Origin: UBA2336 sp036787955
Lineage (GTDB): Bacteria; Bacteroidota; Bacteroidia; Cytophagales; Cyclobacteriaceae
Length of the DNA: 64,000 bases
Assembly: GCA_036787955.1 (NCBI GenBank)
Contig: DAIQOI010000008.1
Coordinates: 62,001-126,000 of the forward strand
Reading direction: 5' to 3'
In this document: positions 17,672 through 26,812 of the stretch, in pieces
Numbering within the stretch: the stretch's first letter is position 1
Layout of the letters: every line of letters starts with the position of its first letter
Notes under the pieces: model-generated
Told to the model about the DNA's origin: nothing
Seen by the model: the letters and a program-made list of their open reading frames with translations, nothing else
The model's database searches: none
Program-made: the position numbers and the translations under genes

Positions 17672-18064
17672 TCAGGGTACTTGGGTAAACAGTTTTTTAA
17701 GTTTTTCTTTTTTTAAAATTTTCTGACCGGTTTTTCCTGTGGCCACCAGGCGTTTATCGGTTGTTGCCGTATAGGTGCAGATTAATTCATTACCTGCCAA
17801 ACTTTCGACCTGCGCTACAATGCGAACCTCTTCACCGACAAAGGCAGGTGCTTGGTGGTTGATGCTTAAAAAAGTGCCCACACCTTCTTCGTCTTCATCG
17901 CGCATACGCAAAACAAACTGTCGGGTAGTCCATTCTATTTCACGTGCAAGCGTAAAGGTAGAGCAAACAGGATGCACTATTTCTCCCTTAAACCGCGCTA
18001 CATCATCGGCCTGCACGGTAAAGCTATATTCGTGCACATCTCCGGGCTTAACGTTCGACTTCAT
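17672..18064 (-). CDS. Hot-dog thioesterase, FlK-like
   Basis: 130 residues with the hot-dog fold pattern of the fluoroacetyl-CoA thioesterase-like group: HPVCSTFTLAREIEWTTRQFVL forms the central helix region with a conserved acidic residue, followed by GVGTFLSINHQAPAFVGEEV, whose His is the family's likely catalytic position. It probably hydrolyses a small acyl-CoA; the substrate cannot be read from the sequence. The start overlaps the tsaD stop by four bases. Confidence 0.78.
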   Translation of the reverse strand: MKSNVKPGDVHEYSFTVQADDVARFKGEIVHPVCSTFTLAREIEWTTRQFVLRMRDEDEEGVGTFLSINHQAPAFVGEEVRIVAQVESLAGNELICTYTATTDKRLVATGKTGQKILKKEKLKKLFTQVP

Positions 18065-19071
18065 ACACCCAGGGGGTAACGCGCCACAGGTACGGTATCA
18101 AGCGGTTCAAACATGCCACGCAGGTATTTGTAGTGGGCAGCCTGAGCAATCATGGCGGCATTATCCGTACAATACTGCATGGCCGGCAAATAAACATTCC
18201 AGTGGTAATTGCCTGCAAGGTGATGCAGTTCACGGCGCAGTGTTGAGTTGGCAGCCACGCCCCCTGCCAGTGCAATTTCTTTTATGCCCGTTTGCACAGC
18301 TGCCTGCTCCAGACGATCCAACAGCATCTGCACCAGGTGATGCTGAAGGCTGGCGCAAATATCATGGAGGTTTTCTTTTACAAAATCTGGGTTTACGCAC
18401 GTATTGTCGCGTAAGAAATAAAGAAATGCGGTTTTAATTCCACTGAAGGAAAAATGCAGGCCAGGCATTTCGGTCTTTGGAAAACTAAACCTTTTCGGAT
18501 TTCCAAGTTGTGCATATTTATCAATCTGCGGGCCACCCGGATATGGAAGGCCCATCAACTTAGCTGCCTTATCAAAGGCTTCTCCCACGGCATCATCCTG
18601 GGTTTCACCGAGTACTTCCATTTCCAAATAATCGGTAACCCTGATTAACTGGGTGTGTCCGCCACTTACTGTAAGGCACAAAAACGGAAAAGCGGGTACA
18701 GGTTCTTCTATAAAATTGGAGAGCACATGTGCTTCCATGTGGTTTATACCAATCAGGGGGATGTTCAGTGCCAGCGCCAGTCCTTTGGCAAAGGAGGCCC
18801 CGACCAGCAATGAGCCCATTAACCCCGGGCCGCGTGTAAATGCCACCGCATCCAGTTCTTTCAGGTTCACACCGGCCGAGCGAACAGCTTCATCGACCGT
18901 ATGCCAAATAGTGCGCTGATGGGCACGCGAAGCCAGTTCGGGAACAACCCCACCGTATTTTTGGTGAACATCCTGCGAAGCAATAATATTATTGAGTACC
19001 TTGCCGTTTCGGATGACAGATGCCGAAGTTTCATCGCATGACGACTCAATTGCAAGAATAAGCGGGCTCAT
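18061..19071 (-). CDS. tsaD: tRNA N6-adenosine threonylcarbamoyltransferase TsaD
   Basis: 336 residues from ATG 19071 (MSPLILAIESSCDETSASV, the standard N-terminus; a longer frame to 19206 is not needed). The iron-binding motif is in GINHMEAHVLSNF, and LTVSGGHTQLI and ALAGGVAANSTLRREL are the ATP/substrate loops of the ASKHA fold. TsaD makes the t6A modification at position 37 of ANN-decoding tRNAs. The divergent tamB start is only 9 bp away, so the promoter of this operon must overlap the tamB coding region. Confidence 0.96.
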   Translation of the reverse strand: MSPLILAIESSCDETSASVIRNGKVLNNIIASQDVHQKYGGVVPELASRAHQRTIWHTVDEAVRSAGVNLKELDAVAFTRGPGLMGSLLVGASFAKGLALALNIPLIGINHMEAHVLSNFIEEPVPAFPFLCLTVSGGHTQLIRVTDYLEMEVLGETQDDAVGEAFDKAAKLMGLPYPGGPQIDKYAQLGNPKRFSFPKTEMPGLHFSFSGIKTAFLYFLRDNTCVNPDFVKENLHDICASLQHHLVQMLLDRLEQAAVQTGIKEIALAGGVAANSTLRRELHHLAGNYHWNVYLPAMQYCTDNAAMIAQAAHYKYLRGMFEPLDTVPVARYPLGV

Positions 19072-19080
19072 TGGTGAGGC

Positions 19081-22000
19081 ATGAAACTGCAAGTTATCAA
19101 AAATAAGATATTGTACTGGTTGCGCGCCCTGGTAGCGTACACAGCCTATGCTGCCATTGTTGCACTGTTCGCCTCCTTTTTTATTTTGCAAATACCCTAT
19201 GTGCAAACCCGAATTACACGCACTGTACTTTCATCGATAAGCGAGCAAACGGGGTTTCAGGCAAGTATAAAAAAACTGGAGATTTTCTGGTTCGACCGGC
19301 TGCGCATTACAGGGTTAAAACTTACCGACCCCGAAGGAAACGATCTGTTCGACATTCAATCCCTGCGACTCAACTTTACCTTCAACGGGTTGTTTCAGGG
19401 AAGAGCCTATGCCCTGGATGCTGTATTGATTGATAGCGCAAAAGTTCACCTGGCCACCATTCAGGAGAACGATTCGAGCCGGAACCTGAACATCAATGTA
19501 TTTATTCATCGGCTAAGTACAAAACCCCCAAAAGCCACATCGCGTGCACCGATATTAATCTTTGGTGAAGTACTTTTGAAAAACGGCCTTTTTATCTATC
19601 AAACCGATGGCGACAGTATAAAAGGCGGATTTGATTACAACCACTTCCGCGCAGCAATAGCTGATGCCGAAATCCAGCGCCTGCTGATTCAGGACGACAC
19701 GGTAAGCATGAACGTCTTGTCGTTGCAGGCTGAAGAACTGAACTCCGGATTTGCCATCCACCAGCTTCGCACGTTCTTCCGTTTCTCTGACTACGGACTG
19801 GAATTTCCGGGCATTCAACTGCTGGCCGGTAAAAGCTACATTGCCGACACCGTGGTATTCCGCTTTACCGGACAAAACGACCTGGATAGCTTTATCGACT
19901 CTGTGCATGCCGAAATAAATTTTCACCAAGCCCTAATTCATCCTGCTGACCTCGCACTGTTTGCGCCCGGCCTGGAGAAGATCGAACAGCCCTTCAGGCT
20001 TACCGGTAAAGCCCGCGGTAAAATTTCTGATTTCAAGCTCCGTAACATGGACCTTCAGTTAGGCAACACGCGGCTCACAGGCACATTGTCCATGGACGGC
20101 TTACCGGATATTGATGAAACCTTCATCGTAGCCGAGCTGGGCAATTCAACTTTAGATCTGAATGATCTTGCATTCTTATTCAATGAACAAACCATTCAGC
20201 AACTGAATAACCTGGGAGTTGTAAAATTTAATGGCCAGTTTCTCGGATACCCGAATGATTTCGTGGCCAACGGACATTTCACCGGGCGGATAGGAAGCAT
20301 CCGTTCCGATATCAACCTGAAAATCAATGAAACTGATCCAGGGTTATCATCCTATAGTGGAAAAGTAAGCCTTGAACATTTTAAACTCGGAGTTTTCGTC
20401 GAAGACACCGTGTTGTTTCAGGAAGTCAGCATGGAAGGCAAAATAAACGGCAAAGGCCTGTCGCTGGAAACGGCCGATTTTTACCTGGATGGCAACATTG
20501 ACCAGCTGGGCATCAAAGGATATAACTACTCCGGCATAAGCACCAATGCGCGTTTTTCGAATCAGTTTTTTGTAGGTTCGCTGGCGGTAAAAGACCCAAA
20601 TCTTGCTTTGCGGATAAACGGCACAATAGACCTTCGCAATCAGATCGACCACATCAGATTGCAAGGCAGCCTGGACTCCATACATCTCGAAAATCTTAAT
20701 CTCAGTCGGGAACCCCTGCACTTCAGCAGCATCATCGATGTAGACCTTTTCGGTCTTTCGCTGGACAGCCTTAGGGGCCTTGCCGATTTACATGATCTGA
20801 CCGTGTTCTACAAAGATGAGATCATGCACTTCGGTAAAGTAAGCCTGCTTGCTTCAAGAAAAACAGGCTTGCGGGAACTGAAGCTCAAAACCTCTTTGCT
20901 GGATGCTGAAACCTCAGGAAACTTTTATTTTTCAGATCTGTTCAGAGACGTTGACATGTTGTTCAGCGAGTGGACCATGATTATAAGGAACAACCGCGAA
21001 GTGCTGAGCAACTACTACAAACAAAAAAAATCCAAACCAAAAGTGTATGAAGCAACATTTAAAGTAGACATAAAAAATGTGAACCCCTTGTTTGACCTGC
21101 TGGACATGCAGGTATCGGTAAATAGAAACACCACCATTTCGGGAAGTTTCTCACACGGACAGCTCGTAACCTTCCGTGCATTTACCCGTGCCGATTCACT
21201 TCATTACCACACCATGTCGCTATGGAATAACGAATTGGAAATCAATGCATCAAAATCTTTTAGCAGCCCCGAAACACTGGCTATGGTTTATTTCAAATCC
21301 GGACATCAGAGGTTCGGCACTAATCTTGCCACCGAACAATTTTCAGCCGAGGCAATCTGGGACGGGAGCCACATTGATTTGGATCTGGGTATATCCGAAC
21401 CGCCCGATAATAAAATACGGTTAAGCGCCAGCGTTGATTTTGAAGACAGCACCTACATTCACCTTCATCCTTCCGATATTGTGCTTTTAAGCAGCATGTG
21501 GAGGTTTCACCCCGATAACCGAATAGCAGTGTTTGAACGCGAATGGAGCATCCGCAACCTCACCCTGCAGCAGGGCACTCAGTTTATCAGCGTAAACGGA
21601 CACATATCGGCCGACAGCAGCCGCGCCCTGAACCTTCGTGTATCGGATGTGTCAATTCAGTTTCTCAGCGGATGGGCCGGGCGAAAACTGGATGGCATCC
21701 TGAACGGAAGCATCGCCCTTTCCAATCTGTATGGAAAAACATCCCTTGAAAACACCATCCGGCTGGACAATCTGATTGTAAATAATTTTCTGATAGGCAA
21801 CATTACCGGCAACAACCAATGGAATGCCGATAAAAAAATCTTCGAACTTGAGTTTCTGATCGACCGGCTCGGAAACCGGATTGTGGATTTTACCGGATAC
21901 TACAACCCTTCCGATACACTCAGTCCGCTTAACGGCAATGCCAGGCTAAACCAGGCTAACCTGAAAATAATCGAGCCCTTTCTGGAAGATTTATTCAGCC

Positions 22001-23646
22001 AGCTTCAAGGAACAGCTACCGGTTCCTGCAAAATAACCGGCAAACTCAACAACCCCCAGCTTAGCGGAACAGCCCGCATTGATAATGGCGCTATGATGGT
22101 AAATTACCTGAAAACCGTGTATCGCTTCAACGGCACACTTGCCGTATCACCTACCTCCATCCTTTTTCGGGATTTTGCTATTACCGATGTACTGAACAAT
22201 CCTGCCCAATTGCAGGGTGAAATAACCCACAAGAATTTTGACGACATGCGCCTAAACCTTACCACCACTTTTACCGACCTGCAGGTGCTAAACACGACCG
22301 CACGCGATAATGAATTATTTTACGGCCAGGCTTATGCATCGGGAAGGGCAACCATCAAAGGACCTGTTAATAATCTCAGTATTACCGTAGATGCCATCAC
22401 GCGGAAAAATACACGTTTCTTCATACCCATAGGCGGAACATCGGTAAGCGAACAAAAAGATTTTATCAGCTTCATCAACTTTACCGATAGCACCAGCCGT
22501 CAGAGTACGGAAGCTGGCGAATCAAAAAAAATCACGCTTTCCGGTTTCAACATGGAATTTAACCTGGAAGTTACCCCGGATGCATATTCGGAAATTATCT
22601 TTGACATCAAAGCAGGAGACATCATCCGCGGCAGGGGCAACGGCAAACTACGGCTCCAAATGAACGCTGACGGAGAATTTACAATGTTCGGTCCGATAGA
22701 GTTTACCGAAGGATGGTACAACTTCACCTTGCAAAACATTATAAATAAGGAATTTCAGATCAAACCCGGAAGCCGGATTACGTGGTATGGTGATCCGTAT
22801 CAGGCCGTACTGAACATCAACGCTGCATACAGCCAGTTGGCCTCGCTTGCACCCATCCTCACCGATCCAACACTGGCCAACAGCACCGCTCTGAAACGAA
22901 AATATCCGGTTGAAGTACTACTGAAGCTGGAAGGCCCCATGATGTCGCCACAATACAGCTTCGATATCGAAGCCCGCGACTTGCCCAAATCCGTGCCCGT
23001 TGAAGGCCGTCCGCCCGTGGCGCTTGACCTTGAGTTTTATTCATTCAAAAACCGGATGGACGAGCAGGAATTGAAAAAGCAGGTATTCAGCCTCATTGTG
23101 CTGCGGAGATTCACCCCACCCGAATCATTTAGCATGAGCGGCTCCGTAACCAACAGCGTAAGCGAATTGCTGTCCAACCAGTTAAGCTACTGGATGAGCC
23201 AGGTAGATGAAAACCTGGAAATTGACGTGAATCTAGGCGCCATGGATCAGGAAGCCTTTAACACCTTCCAGCTCAGGCTATCCTATACCCTGCTCAACGG
23301 CCGCATGCGCATCACCGGTGACGGTACCTTTAACAACCAGAATGTTCCGGCCACAGGCCAGGGTGGCCAGCCCGGTGCTTTTTCCTCACTGGCCGGCGAC
23401 TGGACCGTGGAGTACCTTTTAACACCCGATGGAAAATTCAAGGTAAAAATGTACAGCCGCACCAATGTTAATCAGAATACCACCTCATTGAATAACCAGA
23501 ACACCATCACTACCGGTGTAAGTCTGTCTTATACACAGAACTTCAATGCCATAAAAGATCTGCTTCGATCGGCCCATGAACGCAGCCGGCAACAAACGGT
23601 TTCAGAGCCACCCGATTCCTCTGCCAGAAAAGAAGAAGATGAATAG
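19081..23646 (+). CDS. tamB: TamB-like translocation and assembly module protein
   Basis: 1521 residues. A single N-terminal membrane anchor (about 12-37) is followed by a very long beta-rich body with repeated filamentous (AsmA/TamB) segments, and a C-terminal TamB/DUF490 domain marked by MFGPIEFTEGWYNFTL, GSRITWYGDP and LSYTLLNGRMRI. Such proteins span the periplasm and take part in outer-membrane protein assembly or phospholipid transfer. Length is normal for Bacteroidota forms. It is divergent from tsaD and its stop overlaps the next gene by 8 bp. A TamA-type partner is not adjacent; an Omp85 protein occurs at 51.7 kb. Confidence 0.92.
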   Translation: MKLQVIKNKILYWLRALVAYTAYAAIVALFASFFILQIPYVQTRITRTVLSSISEQTGFQASIKKLEIFWFDRLRITGLKLTDPEGNDLFDIQSLRLNFTFNGLFQGRAYALDAVLIDSAKVHLATIQENDSSRNLNINVFIHRLSTKPPKATSRAPILIFGEVLLKNGLFIYQTDGDSIKGGFDYNHFRAAIADAEIQRLLIQDDTVSMNVLSLQAEELNSGFAIHQLRTFFRFSDYGLEFPGIQLLAGKSYIADTVVFRFTGQNDLDSFIDSVHAEINFHQALIHPADLALFAPGLEKIEQPFRLTGKARGKISDFKLRNMDLQLGNTRLTGTLSMDGLPDIDETFIVAELGNSTLDLNDLAFLFNEQTIQQLNNLGVVKFNGQFLGYPNDFVANGHFTGRIGSIRSDINLKINETDPGLSSYSGKVSLEHFKLGVFVEDTVLFQEVSMEGKINGKGLSLETADFYLDGNIDQLGIKGYNYSGISTNARFSNQFFVGSLAVKDPNLALRINGTIDLRNQIDHIRLQGSLDSIHLENLNLSREPLHFSSIIDVDLFGLSLDSLRGLADLHDLTVFYKDEIMHFGKVSLLASRKTGLRELKLKTSLLDAETSGNFYFSDLFRDVDMLFSEWTMIIRNNREVLSNYYKQKKSKPKVYEATFKVDIKNVNPLFDLLDMQVSVNRNTTISGSFSHGQLVTFRAFTRADSLHYHTMSLWNNELEINASKSFSSPETLAMVYFKSGHQRFGTNLATEQFSAEAIWDGSHIDLDLGISEPPDNKIRLSASVDFEDSTYIHLHPSDIVLLSSMWRFHPDNRIAVFEREWSIRNLTLQQGTQFISVNGHISADSSRALNLRVSDVSIQFLSGWAGRKLDGILNGSIALSNLYGKTSLENTIRLDNLIVNNFLIGNITGNNQWNADKKIFELEFLIDRLGNRIVDFTGYYNPSDTLSPLNGNARLNQANLKIIEPFLEDLFSQLQGTATGSCKITGKLNNPQLSGTARIDNGAMMVNYLKTVYRFNGTLAVSPTSILFRDFAITDVLNNPAQLQGEITHKNFDDMRLNLTTTFTDLQVLNTTARDNELFYGQAYASGRATIKGPVNNLSITVDAITRKNTRFFIPIGGTSVSEQKDFISFINFTDSTSRQSTEAGESKKITLSGFNMEFNLEVTPDAYSEIIFDIKAGDIIRGRGNGKLRLQMNADGEFTMFGPIEFTEGWYNFTLQNIINKEFQIKPGSRITWYGDPYQAVLNINAAYSQLASLAPILTDPTLANSTALKRKYPVEVLLKLEGPMMSPQYSFDIEARDLPKSVPVEGRPPVALDLEFYSFKNRMDEQELKKQVFSLIVLRRFTPPESFSMSGSVTNSVSELLSNQLSYWMSQVDENLEIDVNLGAMDQEAFNTFQLRLSYTLLNGRMRITGDGTFNNQNVPATGQGGQPGAFSSLAGDWTVEYLLTPDGKFKVKMYSRTNVNQNTTSLNNQNTITTGVSLSYTQNFNAIKDLLRSAHERSRQQTVSEPPDSSARKEEDE

Positions 23647-24502
23647 CTGTCGTGTAGTCTTCCTGCTGCTGCTCTCCGCACCTGTACTCGGTCAGGATAC
23701 CACCGCCAGGCATCCTTCACCCCGTGCGTTGATCATTGCTGCCGGAGCAACATACACCACCTCGCTGGTGGTATTGTCCCGTCTCTGGTACAGCCAGTCA
23801 CCGCGTCAGTCTTTTACCTTTTTCAACGACTGGCACGAATGGAAACAGGTAGATAAGGCCGGGCACTTCTATACAGCCTTTCACCTCTCGGCAGGCACTT
23901 CGCAGCTATTGAAAAAGTACAACCTGCCCGATAACAAAGCCGATGCATGGGGTGCCATGGGGGGATTTCTTTTGCTCCTACCGGTAGAAATATTTGATGG
24001 TTTTTCAGCAGGATATGGTGCATCCCTGCCCGATGCAGCTGCCAACCTGTCGGGAGCGGCATTTTACTACCTGCAGGCCAGGCTATGGAATGAAGTGCGC
24101 CTCCAGCCCAAATTTTCCTTTCACCGTACCCCCTACCCCCGGTTACGGGATGATCATACGCTGGGCAAGGATCTGCTTTCAGAAATACTCAAAGATTACA
24201 ATGGCCAAACCTACTGGCTATCCATCAACATGGACCGCTTTATCAGGTTTCCGCGCTGGATAAATCTTGCTTTAGGCTATGGCGCAACAGGCATGGTGTA
24301 TGCGCGCGACCCTCAAAACGAAACATCCGGTTATCATGCCTACCGCGAATTTTACCTGGGCCTGGATATTGACTTATCGCACATTAAAACCCGCTCAAAA
24401 GCCTTAAACACGCTCTTGTTCTTTGTCCACACAATCAAACTTCCGGCACCAGCCATTAAATTTTCACCGGCCGGAAACTCATGGCATTGGGTGATGTTCT
24501 GA
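23639..24502 (+). CDS. DUF2279 (YfiM-like) family protein
   Basis: 287 residues from ATG 23639. An N-terminal signal peptide (about 1-18, ending VLGQ) is followed by a helical hydrophobic part with the DUF2279 signatures KAGHFYTAFHLS and PVEIFDGFSAGYGASLPDAAANLSGA. The C-terminal half adds a beta-rich part with YWLSINMDRF and FYLGLDIDL. The function is unknown; location in the envelope is inferred. Because it overlaps the tamB stop, the two genes are probably translated together, suggesting an envelope role. An upstream in-frame ATG at 23576 would add an unlikely extension. Confidence 0.82.
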   Translation: MNSCRVVFLLLLSAPVLGQDTTARHPSPRALIIAAGATYTTSLVVLSRLWYSQSPRQSFTFFNDWHEWKQVDKAGHFYTAFHLSAGTSQLLKKYNLPDNKADAWGAMGGFLLLLPVEIFDGFSAGYGASLPDAAANLSGAAFYYLQARLWNEVRLQPKFSFHRTPYPRLRDDHTLGKDLLSEILKDYNGQTYWLSINMDRFIRFPRWINLALGYGATGMVYARDPQNETSGYHAYREFYLGLDIDLSHIKTRSKALNTLLFFVHTIKLPAPAIKFSPAGNSWHWVMF

Positions 24503-24546
24503 TTGTTTCGGTTTTTTTCTACCTTAACCGAAAAATACCATTCGCC

Positions 24547-24945
24547 ATGGACATTTTTAACACCCTGAAAAATTATGCCGACCAGATTGGCGGCACCTTT
24601 AGCGATTACGACCATACTAAATCTATTGTTGTAGTGCCTTTGCCCGATGGAAGGTTTCAGACCGTTTTAGCCACGCTTCAAAAAAGTAAAACATCCGGCA
24701 AGCAGCGTATCGTTTTTACAAGCAAAGTAACCGACTATAACGAAAGCATTGACGCCCGTGAACTGCTTATACAAAACGGCTTATTCGATTTCAGTAAATT
24801 TATTCTTGACGACAATCAGCTAAAAGTGATTGCCAGCGGATTGACGGATGGTATTTCGGAAGAAGAAATAAAATACATGGTTCAGGAAGTGGCCCAGTTG
24901 GCCGACTATTATGAGTTGAAGCTCACTGGCAAAGACATTCACTGA
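24547..24945 (+). CDS. Small acidic protein, YbjN-like, unknown function
   Basis: 132 residues from ATG 24547 (MDIFNTLKNYADQIGG); the frame is open from 24481 but that start would overlap the DUF2279 stop. The pattern of an N-terminal amphipathic helix, several strands (SIVVVPLPDGRFQTVLATL, QRIVFTSKV) and C-terminal helices (GISEEEIKYMVQEVAQLADYYELKL) resembles YbjN or secretion-chaperone folds. No catalytic motif is seen. It is the last gene before rnpB. Confidence 0.65.
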   Translation: MDIFNTLKNYADQIGGTFSDYDHTKSIVVVPLPDGRFQTVLATLQKSKTSGKQRIVFTSKVTDYNESIDARELLIQNGLFDFSKFILDDNQLKVIASGLTDGISEEEIKYMVQEVAQLADYYELKLTGKDIH

Positions 24946-24967
24946 ACCGACTGTGAACCTCTTTCGT

Positions 24968-24975
24968 TATCTTTG
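24968..24975 (+). promoter_or_regulatory. TAnnTTTG -7 box for rnpB
   Basis: TATCTTTG matches the Bacteroidota -7 consensus TAnnTTTG exactly. The expected transcript start, about six bases downstream, falls at 24981, which is where the RNase P RNA helix P1 begins. No TTG-type -33 element is obvious. Confidence 0.65.
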
Positions 24976-24980
24976 CTGCA

Positions 24981-25378
24981 GGCAGGCCGGCTTACCGCTA
25001 CACCAACCGGTGTGGAGGAAAGTCCGGGCAACATCGGGAAGCATACCCCGGGAAAACCGGGGGCCCTGCCGGTTAAGCGGCAGGGACAGATAGTGCCACA
25101 GAAAACAGGTAGCCCTGACGGTTACCGTCAGGGTGATAGTGAAAAGGTGGGGTAAGAGCCCACCGTCTGCGTCAGCAATGCCGCAGTGCACGGAAAACCT
25201 TATGCGTTGAAAGGTCAAATAGGCTCCGGCATGGAACCTCCCGATTCCACGGCAATACATGTTGCCAGCCGGAGCGGGTAGACCGATTGAATCCCGCCCG
25301 GTGGCGGGATCAGACAAATGGTAAGCACCCACGCCTGAGGCGTGGGCACAGAACCCGGCTTACAGGCCTGTTACTGCA
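24981..25378 (+). ncRNA. rnpB: RNase P RNA, bacterial class A
   Basis: Catalytic RNA of RNase P, which trims tRNA 5' ends. Conserved blocks are visible: GAGGAAAGTCCGGGC (25015-25029), ACAGATAGTGCCACAGAAA near 25084, AGACAAATGGT near 25312, and CAGAACCCGGCTTACAGGCC near 25349-25368. Helix P1 pairs CAGGCC (24983-24988) with GGCCTG (25365-25370). A long hairpin with CCCTGACGGT/ACCGTCAGGG arms (about 25113-25133) corresponds to P12. The ends are set by P1 and are accurate only to a few bases. A promoter box and terminator flank it. Confidence 0.95.
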
Positions 25379-25383
25379 ACACC

Positions 25384-25419
25384 AAACCTTCCGGCCAAAA
25401 GACCGGAAGGTTTGTTTTT
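25384..25419 (+). terminator. Rho-independent terminator after rnpB
   Basis: A perfect 11-bp stem AAACCTTCCGG (25384-25394) and CCGGAAGGTTT (25403-25413) encloses an 8-base loop and is followed by GTTTTT. It ends rnpB transcription just before the response regulator start at 25440. Confidence 0.85.
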
Positions 25420-25439
25420 ATTCACAACCTTATAAGGGC

Positions 25440-26594
25440 ATGGCAAGAATACTAATTGTTGACGACATGGCAGCCATTCGCGCTTCGCTGAAGGAAATCC
25501 TTGAACAGGAAGGCCACCAGGTAGCTGAAGCGCGGGATGGTGAAGAGGCACTGGTCCACCTGCAGCACAACGAAACGGATGTGGCCTTCTGCGATGTAAA
25601 GATGCCCAAACTGGATGGCATTGAACTCCTTCAGCGGGTTAAACAGGAAGGCATCCAGACTGCCTTCATCATGATTTCGGCACACGGCACGCGCGAGACT
25701 GCACTGGAATGCATTAAACTGGGGGCCTACTTTTTCATTCAAAAACCGTTCGACAGCATCGAAACCATTCTCATTCACTTGCGCAACGTACTGGAGCGCA
25801 ATCAGCTTCGCGCTGAAAACCGCGCCCTGAAAAAAAAGGTGAGCAAAAAATGGGAGATAGTGGGCGAATCAGAAAACATTCTGCAGGTAAAAGCCATGAT
25901 TGAAAAAGTAGCGCCCACAGATGCACGCGTGCTGATTGTTGGGCCAAACGGTTCGGGCAAGGAACTGGTGGCGCGCCAGCTTCACGAAAAAAGCAAGCGA
26001 GCCGAATTTCCCTGGGTAGAAGTAAACTGTGCCGCCATTCCTTCCGAACTGATCGAAAGCGAGCTTTTCGGCCATGAAAAAGGGGCTTTTACTTCGGCTA
26101 TCAAACAACGCATCGGCAAGTTCGAACAAGCCGAAGGCGGTACGCTTTTTCTGGATGAGATTGGCGATATGAGCCTTGCCGCACAGGCCAAAGTTTTGCG
26201 GGCGCTGCAGGAGAACAAGATTACCCGCGTAGGCGGAGAGCGCGATATTCCGGTGAACGTAAGGATAATTGCCGCAACCAATAAAGACCTTAAAAAAGAA
26301 ATTGCCGAGCATCGCTTCCGCGAGGACCTCTATCACCGGCTGAGCGTAATCGTTATCAAGGTCCCATCCCTGGCCGAACGCAAAGAAGACATCCCGCTTT
26401 TAACAGATAAGTTCCTGACCGACATCGCTGAGGAGCAGGGTAGCCGAAAGAAAAAGATAAGCGAAAAGGCCCTAAAGGCCTTACAAAACCATAATTGGAC
26501 CGGGAATATCAGGGAGCTGAGAAACGTTATTGAAAGACTCGTAATCATGTCGGATGACATAATTACGGAACGAGAGGTGGAAGCCTACCTCTGA
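25440..26594 (+). CDS. NtrC-like response regulator lacking a DNA-binding domain
   Basis: 384 residues from ATG 25440. A receiver domain (1-118) has acidic pocket D8-D9, phospho-acceptor D52 and K102. An AAA+ sigma-54 interaction domain (about 138-370) has Walker A GPNGSGKE (168-175), Walker B LFLDE (236-240), and arginine-finger region FREDLYHR. The sigma-54 contact loop reads GAFTSA (215-220) instead of GAFTGA. The chain stops at VEAYL just after the AAA+ lid, so the usual Fis-type helix-turn-helix is absent. It may act from solution or through a partner. No sensor kinase is adjacent. Confidence 0.88.
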   Translation: MARILIVDDMAAIRASLKEILEQEGHQVAEARDGEEALVHLQHNETDVAFCDVKMPKLDGIELLQRVKQEGIQTAFIMISAHGTRETALECIKLGAYFFIQKPFDSIETILIHLRNVLERNQLRAENRALKKKVSKKWEIVGESENILQVKAMIEKVAPTDARVLIVGPNGSGKELVARQLHEKSKRAEFPWVEVNCAAIPSELIESELFGHEKGAFTSAIKQRIGKFEQAEGGTLFLDEIGDMSLAAQAKVLRALQENKITRVGGERDIPVNVRIIAATNKDLKKEIAEHRFREDLYHRLSVIVIKVPSLAERKEDIPLLTDKFLTDIAEEQGSRKKKISEKALKALQNHNWTGNIRELRNVIERLVIMSDDIITEREVEAYL

Positions 26595-26597
26595 AAC

Positions 26598-26723
26598 TTA
26601 AACCTTACGAACGGCAGTATCTTTCTTCAAGGAATCCTGCTTCTGACTGTACGTAGGACAGGTATACTGACTGCAGGCTGCTATGAAAAAGGCCAAAAGA
26701 AGGAAAATAAGCAGTTTTTTCAT
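26598..26723 (-). CDS. 41-residue lipoprotein, unknown function
   Basis: A small gene encoding 41 residues. It has a classical signal: MKK, a hydrophobic core (LLIFLLLAFFI), and lipobox IAAC with Cys17 as the lipid site. The mature part is 25 residues, mostly polar and basic (SQYTCPTYSQKQDSLKKD), with one more Cys. Its stop lies 3 bp from the stop of the convergent NtrC-like gene. Such tiny lipoproteins are common in Bacteroidota and have no assigned role. Confidence 0.7.
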   Translation of the reverse strand: MKKLLIFLLLAFFIAACSQYTCPTYSQKQDSLKKDTAVRKV

Positions 26724-26812
26724 GGTTTGAAGCTATTGACAAACAAAAATAGAACAGTAATCATTCAAAACAAATTCAACGTAAGAAAATAACTCTTTAT
26801 CGCCAAAAAAGT

